Positions 1-4,823 of a DNA stretch of 7,521 bases are shown one piece after another. Location: the NCBI GenBank assembly GCA_030042795.1, contig JASHYZ010000440.1:1-7521 (forward strand), given 5' to 3'. The notes under the pieces are model-generated. The model was not told the DNA's origin. It did no database searches and saw only the letters and a program-made list of their open reading frames with translations. The position numbers were made by a program, and so were the translations under genes. Every line of letters starts with the position of its first letter. The first letter of the stretch is position 1. The stretch comes from Terriglobia bacterium (GTDB lineage: Bacteria > Acidobacteriota > Terriglobia > UBA7540).

Positions 1-495
1 CCCGAAGTACACTTGACCATCGAGGCCTGGAAACTCCAGGCCGAAATAGTCGCTCTTCCCATGCCATGGCCCAAAGATATGTGTTGTGCAGGTCCCTCGA
101 TGGATACTACAAGCGACGTAAACTGAGGACATAACGGCGCGGGCGATGAACGGCTCCCCTGGGCCAATGGGGGCACCGCGACCCAGCGGCTGCGAGAGAA
201 ACCCGCTTCCCTTGGTATAAACGTACGCGGACACCCAGTGGAAGGAATTAGCGGGGTCTCCGCGGGCGTAGCCAAGGAAGGCCACCTCCGCCCCGCCAAG
301 CTTAAGAAGCCCACACTGAAGATAGGGGTCCGCACAAGGGTATAGCGCCGAGGGGCCGGGATCGTACACAATGTCCGCCATGGCCGGTGGCGTGCCGGCC
401 AGCAATCCAACCCCGGCCGCACCGGCCGCCGCCGCATAACTCAGCCAGCGCTTATTGAAGCGCTCGCTGAACTCGACTGCTTTTCGCGATTTCAT
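1..495 (-). CDS. Secreted protein of unknown function, 3' end off the window
   Basis: An open frame of 165 codons runs from ATG at 495 to the window edge without a stop, so the C-terminus is missing. A strong ribosome binding site five bases upstream supports this start. Residues 1-16 are a charged n-region ending in Lys-Arg, residues 17-33 are a hydrophobic Ala/Gly-rich core, and AMA at 38-40 is a good signal-peptidase I site, so the mature protein should begin at Asp41 and be exported. The visible mature part is rich in Gly, Pro and aromatic residues and has four cysteines arranged as two CX6C pairs (Cys54/Cys61 and Cys129/Cys136), which could form disulfides outside the cytoplasm. The last visible residues, YFGLEF followed by GQVYFG, resemble the 'GL.F...G..YYGW' wording I associate with secreted, often C-terminally anchored proteins of Acidobacteriota. 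The anchor, if any, would be off the window. No enzyme motif is recognised. The gene is real with good confidence; its role is unknown. Confidence 0.8.
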   Translation of the reverse strand, partial: MKSRKAVEFSERFNKRWLSYAAAAGAAGVGLLAGTPPAMADIVYDPGPSALYPCADPYLQCGLLKLGGAEVAFLGYARGDPANSFHWVSAYVYTKGSGFLSQPLGRGAPIGPGEPFIARAVMSSVYVACSIHRGTCTTHIFGPWHGKSDYFGLEFPGLDGQVYFG

Positions 496-500
496 AGACT

Positions 501-507
501 CCTCCTT
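501..507 (-). promoter_or_regulatory. Ribosome binding site of the secreted-protein gene
   Basis: Read on the minus strand this is AAGGAGG, a perfect Shine-Dalgarno core, followed by five bases and then ATG at 495. It is the strongest ribosome binding site in the window and fixes the start of the partial gene. Confidence 0.85.
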
Positions 508-619
508 GAGTCGCACGTTGACGAGTCAAATCCGGAGTCGGCAGGAATGAACTGGTTTGTGAAGTGCCCCCTTGAGCTAGCTGATCGGCCGCCCCGAATC
601 AGCCCCAGCCGACGTGGCT

Positions 620-648
620 ATCGTGAGCGTGCGAAGCGGGAAAGTCAA
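620..648 (-). promoter_or_regulatory. Possible weak sigma70 promoter for the secreted-protein gene
   Basis: On the minus strand TTGACT (648-643) matches five of six bases of the -35 consensus. After 17 bases comes CACGAT (625-620), which matches only three of six bases of TATAAT. The leader to ATG 495 would be a little over 100 bases. The poor -10 box makes this tentative. The AT-rich island at 806-830 could instead supply a leftward -10, since TATAAT also reads on that strand there, but it lacks a well-spaced -35. Confidence 0.22.
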
Positions 649-792
649 GCGAAATCGTTGGCCACAATTACTTATTATTGCAATATCGCTTCTGTTTACT
701 TAGCCGAGCCCTGAAGCCCATCTGTGGGGAGGCGAGCGCCAGCAGGCCCCAGGGTGCGCGAGATCAAAAACTCCTATTTCGCGGCAAACTGT

Positions 793-821
793 TTGAGAAG
801 AGGTTATATTATTGTTATTAT
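793..821 (+). promoter_or_regulatory. Sigma70-like promoter of the epimerase-deacetylase pair
   Basis: TTGAGA at 793-798 and TATTAT at 816-821 each match five of six consensus bases and are 17 bases apart, the ideal spacing. A perfect TATAAT also occurs at 819-824, but 20 bases from the same -35. The site lies in the most AT-rich stretch of an otherwise GC-rich window and points at the epimerase gene, about 190 bases downstream of the expected transcription start. Confidence 0.45.
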
Positions 822-1021
822 AATATTATAGTCAGTTAATGCCGAGCGGGAGCAACCCCTTTGTCTCAACACGTCTTTGAGTTCCAACCTACGCCGCAGA
901 CGATGGGAGGTCAAGGTTTCCAAGTCTGGTGGGTCCCCGCACTTGTAGACTGGGGAACGCTCGCTACGGCGCAAACACTGGCTACTTTCGCCGTGTTAGA
1001 CTCAAGGTGATCGGCGGCTTC

Positions 1022-1978
1022 ATGAATATCTATCTTGTGACAGGCGGAGCCGGCTTCATCGGTTCGCACGTCGTGCACGAACTGCTGGCGCGCGGAGAGC
1101 GGGTCCGCGTCATTGACAACCTCTCAAGCGGATTCAGGGAGAATCTCGGGGATGCGCGCGCGGGCTTGGAGTTCGTTAAGGCCGATATCCGCGAACTCGA
1201 CCGCATCCGTCCCTTCTTTGACGGCGTCGGCTATGTGATTCATCTTGCCGCGCTCTCCTCGGTGGCGCTCTCCATTGAAGACCCTGTGACATCCACAGCA
1301 GTGAATATCGGCGGCACTGTGAATGTGCTGATGGCGGCGCGCGATGCGCGAGCAAAGCGGGTGGTTTTTGCGGATTCGGCGGCGGTTTACGGCGATAATC
1401 TGGAGTTGCCGCGCGTGGAATCGCAACAGCCGGAGCCGCTCTCACCTTACGCTCTCACCAAGCTGGCGGGGGAATATTATTGCCGGATCTTCAACAACGT
1501 GTTCGGCCTTGAAGCTGTTGCGTTGCGCTTCTTCAACATCTTCGGCCCGCGGCAGAATCCACACTCGCCGTACACCGGCGTGCTTTCCAAGTTTATCGTG
1601 GCGTATTTAAGGGGCGAGACGCCGGTGATCTTCGGCGATGGCGAGCAGTCCCGAGACTTCACTTACGTGGCGAACGTCGTCGATGCCGTTCTCGCCGCCT
1701 GCACGGCTCCGCAAGCGCCGGGCCGCGCCATTAACGTTGGGGTGGGCGCGAGCTTCACTCTGAACGAGACCGTTGCCCTGCTGAACCGCATCTTCGGGCG
1801 CGAGGTTGTGCCCCGTTACGCCGCCGAGCGTCCTGGCGATGTCCGTCACTCGCGGGCCGACGTGACACTTGCCAAGCAGGTGCTGGGCTACCATCCCAGA
1901 GTCACGTTTGAGGAAGGGCTCCGGCAGACCGTGGCGTGGTACCGGTCCGCGGTCGCAGCGCAGGTGGCGGCGCCATGA
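1022..1978 (+). CDS. NAD-dependent sugar-nucleotide epimerase/dehydratase (extended SDR)
   Basis: This 318-residue cytoplasmic enzyme belongs to the extended short-chain dehydrogenase family, which binds NAD(H) and epimerises, dehydrates or otherwise rearranges nucleotide-linked sugars. The Rossmann motif TGGAGFIG is at residues 7-14, with Asp32 in IDNLSSG placed to bind the adenosine ribose. HLAA is at 74-77, Ser119 in DSAAVYG and YALTK at 143-147 supply the catalytic Ser-Tyr-Lys set, and RFFNIFGPRQ at 169-178 and GDGEQSRDF at 205-213 are typical substrate-side motifs. The length is normal for the family. The wording is closest to UDP-glucose or UDP-N-acetylglucosamine 4-epimerases, but relatives with other substrates look alike, so the substrate is left open. 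ATG 1022 was chosen because the Rossmann strand starts right after it; the frame stays open back to a GTG at 929, but that extension has no family character. A weak ribosome binding site, AAGGTGA, lies at 1004-1010. The stop overlaps the next gene by four bases. The likely role is to supply a precursor for a surface glycan. Confidence 0.93.
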   Translation: MNIYLVTGGAGFIGSHVVHELLARGERVRVIDNLSSGFRENLGDARAGLEFVKADIRELDRIRPFFDGVGYVIHLAALSSVALSIEDPVTSTAVNIGGTVNVLMAARDARAKRVVFADSAAVYGDNLELPRVESQQPEPLSPYALTKLAGEYYCRIFNNVFGLEAVALRFFNIFGPRQNPHSPYTGVLSKFIVAYLRGETPVIFGDGEQSRDFTYVANVVDAVLAACTAPQAPGRAINVGVGASFTLNETVALLNRIFGREVVPRYAAERPGDVRHSRADVTLAKQVLGYHPRVTFEEGLRQTVAWYRSAVAAQVAAP

Positions 1979-2703
1979 ATGGGGTCGGGATCGCAGCTTC
2001 TGCTCTCACGCCCCTCGCGGCCGGAGGCGCTTGGCTCTATTACGCCTGTTCCTGGCCCACGTCCCAGGTGCTGGGACCGGCCCTCGTTCGTGGTCCTGCT
2101 GCCGGCGGGCGCGTGGCGCTCACCTTCGATGACGGACCGGCCGAGCCGTTCACGAACCAAATCCTCGACATCCTGCGACAGCATGGGGTCACAGCTACTT
2201 TTTTTTGCTGCGGGAAGAACGTGAAGCGCCTGCCGGATGTGGCTCGCCGCATCCAGGCCGAGGGCCACACGCTAGGTAATCACACTTACTCGCACCCAGT
2301 GCTCTACCTCAAGCGAAGCAGGGTGATCCAAACTGAAATCGACCGCACCCAGGAGGCGATCGAACGCGCCACAGGACGGGCCCCCATCGTCTTCCGGCCG
2401 CCCTACGGCGTACGCTGGTTCGGACTCTTCCCTGCCCTCGGCGAGCGCGGCCTGACTGACGTGCAATGGTCTGACACGGGCTACGACTGGATCGCTCGCA
2501 ACGGTCCCGCAGACATCGCGCGCAAAGCACTCGCCAAACTTCGCGCCGGCGGCGTCATTCTGCTTCACGACGGGCGCGAGCCGCGCGCCCCGCATGAAGT
2601 GGACGCTTCAGCTACGGTAGCAGCGTTGCCGGCCATCCTTGAGGGTGTGCGCGCAGCAGGCTTCGACTTTGTCTCGGTCGAACGATTCATGCCTTGCCAG
2701 TGA
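1975..2703 (+). CDS. Membrane-anchored polysaccharide deacetylase (NodB family, CE4)
   Basis: This 242-residue protein carries the NodB-homology fold, whose metal-dependent enzymes remove N- or O-acetyl groups from glycans such as peptidoglycan, poly-N-acetylglucosamine, chitin oligomers or xylan. All expected motifs are present: TFDDGP at 50-55 (Asp52 as base, Asp53 as metal ligand), HTYSH at 103-107 (metal ligands His103 and His107), RPPYG at 141-145, DW at 171-172 and LLHDG at 196-200 (His198). Activity is therefore expected. Residues about 4-25 are hydrophobic and probably form an N-terminal membrane anchor or uncleaved signal, placing the catalytic domain outside the cytoplasm. ATG 1975 overlaps the epimerase stop as ATGA and has AGGTGG seven bases upstream (1962-1967), which supports this start over a GTG at 1936. 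The overlap implies coupled translation, and pairing with a sugar-nucleotide enzyme suggests modification of a surface polysaccharide. The exact substrate cannot be read from the sequence. The codons at 2199-2206 form a run of eight T. Confidence 0.93.
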   Translation: MNGVGIAASALTPLAAGGAWLYYACSWPTSQVLGPALVRGPAAGGRVALTFDDGPAEPFTNQILDILRQHGVTATFFCCGKNVKRLPDVARRIQAEGHTLGNHTYSHPVLYLKRSRVIQTEIDRTQEAIERATGRAPIVFRPPYGVRWFGLFPALGERGLTDVQWSDTGYDWIARNGPADIARKALAKLRAGGVILLHDGREPRAPHEVDASATVAALPAILEGVRAAGFDFVSVERFMPCQ

Positions 2704-2746
2704 CCTCCACACGGTTACGGCAAGCCCTATCAAAATTCGTTTAGCA

Positions 2747-2957
2747 GACTGCGAAAAAGGGTCTGGAACCTGTCATTCCGAGCCCATTCGCTCCTCCACT
2801 GCGAACGGTTCCTTCGCGTTGCTCCGGACAGGCTCTGAGCGCGGCGAAGGAGCTCAGGGTAAACTTCGCGAGGAATCTCGCTCTGCAATTAAAGGAAATA
2901 CGAGATTCCTCATCGTCTTCGGCTCCTCGGAATGACGGATTGGACGGGTTTTTCTGC
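2747..2957. repeat. Nested palindromic intergenic repeat between convergent genes
   Basis: Several inverted pairs nest inside one another. GTCATTCCGAG at 2772-2782 is the exact reverse complement of 2926-2936. GAGGAATCTCG at 2870-2880 is the exact reverse complement of 2901-2911, giving an 11-bp stem with a 20-base loop. CCTTCGC at 2811-2817 pairs with 2844-2850, and CTGAGC at 2835-2840 pairs with 2852-2857. Outside these, GCGAAAAA near 2750 and TTTTTCTGC at 2949-2957 form imperfect outer arms. There is no convincing gene inside. This 'GTCATTCC...GGAATGAC' plan is one I associate with dispersed palindromic elements in Acidobacteriota and some other phyla. It lies just beyond the truB stop and 43 bases beyond the deacetylase stop, so it may fold in both transcripts and help end or protect them. 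It has no U-run after the 11-bp stem, so it is not a standard intrinsic terminator. A non-autonomous mobile origin is possible, but no target duplication was identified. Confidence 0.8.
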
Positions 2958-2963
2958 AACCTG

Positions 2964-3929
2964 TTAGGCCAGAACCAGGTCAGGATGGTAAACGCTTCCG
3001 GCAACGTGGCGAGCGACGGCGATCAACTTTCGGTCACTGTTCAGGACCTTGAGCACGCTGATGGCGGGTTGATGGCCGACTTGATCGGGCCGCAGGCCGC
3101 GATCGGCGCGCAGGGCCTGAGCCAATTCGAAATCGTGGCCGTGTCTCACGCCGCTTTCCTCACGGCCGCGCACCACCAGCGCGGGGCAGTCAGGAAGCAG
3201 CGCCTCGAGCGGAATCAGCATCTTCGCGACCTCTCCCTCCTGCACGGCCCGGCTGACATCCTCGAGCGAAACCGCCCGTTCCTCGTTGAATTCGGCCACT
3301 GCCGTGCGCCGCAAGCTCGCCAAGTGGGCGGGACAACCCAGTTTGCAGCCCAAGTCGTGGGCGAGCGAGCGCACGTACGTTCCGCCTGAGCACTCCACCG
3401 CAAAGCGCGCGCTTTGAGCTTCCAATTCGAGCATCTCCAGTGCGTAAATCTCCACTTCAACCGGCTCCAACTCCACAGGCTCGTGGCGCCGCGCCAACTC
3501 GTAGGCGCGCACTCCTTTGATACGCTTGGCGGAGAACGGCGGTGGAGTTTGCTGGATGCGGCCCGTGAACTCCCGGAACGCCCGTTCGATCTCTCTGGCG
3601 TCGGGCCGGCAGTCGGCGGGCGGAGAGGTTGGCTCGCCTGTGGCATCGTAGGTGTCGGTGGAGAAACCGAAGCGAATTACGCCCTGATAAGCCTTCCGCG
3701 ACTTCAGGTAGAACTGAGCGAAGCGGGTGGCCTTCCCGATCGAAACGGGTAGCACGCCCGTAGCAAACGGGTCAAGCGTGCCGAAGTGGCCGATCTGCCG
3801 GATGTGCAAGATGCGCCGCACGGCCGCCACCACGTCATGCGAGGTTACTCCGGCCGGCTTGTCAATGACGAGCACGCCGGAAACCCCGGTGGCGTGCGCG
3901 GAGGCTGCAGGAACGGATTCAACGGGCAT
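2964..3929 (-). CDS. truB: tRNA pseudouridine-55 synthase TruB
   Basis: TruB isomerises uridine 55 in the T-loop of nearly all tRNAs to pseudouridine and also helps tRNA fold. This 321-residue protein is of normal length. GVLVIDKPAGVTSHDVV (residues 18-34) is the family's opening motif. GHFGTLDPFATGVL (47-60) contains the catalytic Asp53, and KAYQG (79-83) contains the conserved tyrosine. QTPPPFSAKRIKGVRAYELAR (127-147) and CSGGTYVRSLAHDLG (180-194) line the active site and contact RNA. Residues from about 238 onward form a divergent C-terminal PUA-like RNA-binding domain. The start at ATG 3929 puts 17 residues before the first conserved block, which is plausible, but no clear Shine-Dalgarno is seen. 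It follows rbfA by 49 bases and is the last visible gene of the infB cluster. The stop at 2964 lies next to the palindromic repeat. Confidence 0.97.
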   Translation of the reverse strand: MPVESVPAASAHATGVSGVLVIDKPAGVTSHDVVAAVRRILHIRQIGHFGTLDPFATGVLPVSIGKATRFAQFYLKSRKAYQGVIRFGFSTDTYDATGEPTSPPADCRPDAREIERAFREFTGRIQQTPPPFSAKRIKGVRAYELARRHEPVELEPVEVEIYALEMLELEAQSARFAVECSGGTYVRSLAHDLGCKLGCPAHLASLRRTAVAEFNEERAVSLEDVSRAVQEGEVAKMLIPLEALLPDCPALVVRGREESGVRHGHDFELAQALRADRGLRPDQVGHQPAISVLKVLNSDRKLIAVARHVAGSVYHPDLVLA

Positions 3930-3978
3930 CGTCAGGAGTCCAGTTGGAAACTGTCTACGTCGCAGCGCCGCGGCGAGA

Positions 3979-4332
3979 CTATTCGCCGTGCTTTATCTTG
4001 TCGAGCACTTGCTCAATTCTGGCGACTTCCTCGACGCCGCGGTCGAGTACGAACACCACCTCCGGAGCACGCCGCAGGCGCAGGCGTTGCGTGACCTCGT
4101 GCCGCACATAACCCACCGCAGAGGCAAGGCCAGCCAGGCTTTGGCTGCGAGTCTCGTCATCCCCGAGCACCGAGACGAGGACACGCGCGTGAGATCGGTC
4201 GGCGCTCAGGTCCACGCGAGTCACCGTCACAAATCCGATGCGCGGATCCTTGAGTTCGCCCTCAACAATCTCTGCGACTTCGGTGCGGATTTGATCAGCC
4301 AAGCGGTCGTGGCGGTATGCGGGGGCGCTCAT
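3979..4332 (-). CDS. rbfA: 30S ribosome-binding factor RbfA
   Basis: RbfA binds the 30S subunit near the 5' end of 16S rRNA and is needed for late maturation of the small subunit and for growth in the cold. The 117-residue product is a standard length and has the single type II KH-like fold. The start block RLADQIRTEVAEIV (residues 10-23) and KDPRIGFVTVTRVDLSAD (28-45) are characteristic. The helix-bend-helix segment around AGLASAVGYVRHEV (67-80) and the closing RAPEVVFVLD (88-97) follow. ATG 4332 was chosen because conserved sequence begins a few residues later; the frame is open to an ATG at 4449, but that extension would translate the repeat array and looks artefactual. The bases before the start form TTTCAATGTC with no purine-rich binding site, which is unusual for an essential cluster. 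Translation may depend on coupling to ylxP or on the structured spacer. It lies between ylxP (149 bases upstream) and truB. Confidence 0.95.
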   Translation of the reverse strand: MSAPAYRHDRLADQIRTEVAEIVEGELKDPRIGFVTVTRVDLSADRSHARVLVSVLGDDETRSQSLAGLASAVGYVRHEVTQRLRLRRAPEVVFVLDRGVEEVARIEQVLDKIKHGE

Positions 4333-4334
4333 GA

Positions 4335-4483
4335 CATTGAAAGATTGAGCGATTAAGGAATGAGGGATTGATGGATTGAAGGGGTGATGGAATGAGAGAA
4401 TGAAGGCTTGGAAAACTGCGATCCCTCTATCCTTCCTTAATTCCTTCAATCCGTCATTCCTTCAATCCGTCAATCCCTCAATC
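4335..4483. repeat. Opposed arrays of a degenerate 8-bp tandem repeat in the ylxP-rbfA spacer
   Basis: On the plus strand the left array (4335-4405) reads as about nine units: CATTGAAA, GATTGAGC, GATTAAGG, AATGAGG (one base short), GATTGATG, GATTGAAG, GGGTGATG, GAATGAGA, GAATGAAG. On the minus strand the right array, read from 4483 down to 4428, gives GATTGAGG, GATTGACG, GATTGAAG, GAATGACG, GATTGAAG, GAATTAAG and a decayed GAAGGATA, in strict 8-bp register. The shared consensus is about GAWTGANG. The arrays face each other around a 22-base centre (4406-4427), so the transcript could form a long imperfect hairpin with several alternative registers. The first right-hand unit shares two bases with the ylxP stop codon, and the left array ends two bases before the rbfA ATG. 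The repeat thus fills the whole spacer of a co-transcribed operon. An 8-base period does not keep frame, which argues against coding. Confidence 0.85.
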
Positions 4484-4760
4484 AGTAAACCTCGATGCTG
4501 TAATCCTGCACGTCGTCGCCCAGAACGTTTTCGGACTCTGCCAGCACGCGCTGCAAAACTTGCTCAAGGATCGGACGGCTTCCGGAGATCGCGGCTACGC
4601 CCAGCGTGGCCTGCTGCCAGACGTCCTGGTGATCCAGCTCCGCCACGGCCACGTTAAAGCGGCTCCGCAGCCGGTCCCGCATTTTCCGCAATACTGCGCG
4701 TTTTTCCTTAAGGGAGTGCGCCCAGGGAAGTTGAATCTCAAGCGTCAAGACGCCGACCAT
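4482..4760 (-). CDS. ylxP: YlxP-family small protein (DUF503)
   Basis: This 92-residue cytoplasmic protein matches the DUF503/YlxP family, which is found beside infB and rbfA in many bacteria, including the nusA-infB operon of Bacillus subtilis. Its molecular role is not settled; the constant location suggests a part in ribosome assembly or translation. The recognisable blocks are VGVLTLEIQLPWAHSLKEKR (2-21), RLRSRFNVAVAELDHQDVWQ (30-49) with the typical DHQD, and ATLGVAAISG (51-60). The length is typical. ATG 4760 begins exactly where family members begin; no clear Shine-Dalgarno precedes it. It starts 63 bases after the infB stop and its TGA stop is the edge of the octamer repeat array, so the gene end and the repeat are directly joined. 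Confidence 0.93.
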   Translation of the reverse strand: MVGVLTLEIQLPWAHSLKEKRAVLRKMRDRLRSRFNVAVAELDHQDVWQQATLGVAAISGSRPILEQVLQRVLAESENVLGDDVQDYSIEVY

Positions 4761-4823
4761 AATCGCAGACTGGCGAAGGGATGAGCCGCGCGCGTCCGCG
4801 CCGCACGAACGCGTGGCGATGGG

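Larger units (their letters stand above)
496..1021. other. Divergent intergenic region with AT-rich island
   Basis: This 526-base stretch separates two divergent genes and holds no convincing long gene. Most of it is GC-rich like the genes, but about 806-830 is almost pure A/T and a smaller AT-rich patch lies around 664-688. A good sigma70-like promoter faces right at 793-821 and a weaker one faces left at 620-648. If the rightward promoter is used, the epimerase mRNA has a leader of roughly 190 bases. A possible 35-codon upstream frame sits at 903-1010 (see findings). No tRNA, riboswitch consensus or terminator was recognised. Confidence 0.7.

Noticed and set aside
839..880. Thirteen-codon leader peptide frame just after the promoter
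   Set aside because: It has no ribosome binding site, no run of regulatory codons and no adjacent attenuator, so it is indistinguishable from chance.
929..1021. N-terminal extension of the epimerase from GTG 929
   Set aside because: The Rossmann strand and glycine motif begin right after ATG 1022. The 31 extra residues look like translated leader and no ribosome binding site precedes 929.
1936..1974. Longer deacetylase start at GTG 1936
   Set aside because: ATG 1975 gives a clean membrane anchor, an ATGA overlap and a Shine-Dalgarno-like AGGTGG at the right distance.
2870..2911. Intrinsic terminator for truB or the deacetylase
   Set aside because: The 11-bp stem is real, but the loop is 20 bases and no U-run follows on either strand, so it is kept as part of the repeat only.
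2639..3004. Short frames on both strands across the palindromic repeat
   Set aside because: Both cross nested inverted repeats, overlap the ends of real genes and have no ribosome binding site or conserved motif.
2940..3389. Plus-strand frame of 149 codons
   Set aside because: It is antisense to truB, has no recognisable motif and begins in the repeat.
3727..4356. Plus-strand frame of 209 codons
   Set aside because: It runs opposite both truB and rbfA and has no family features.
4333..4449. Longer rbfA start at ATG 4449
   Set aside because: The added 39 residues are a translation of the octamer repeat array, whose 8-base period does not keep frame, and they match nothing in the RbfA family.
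4335..4483. CRISPR array
   Set aside because: The units are contiguous 8-bp tandem repeats with no unique spacers, and the two halves are in opposite orientation.
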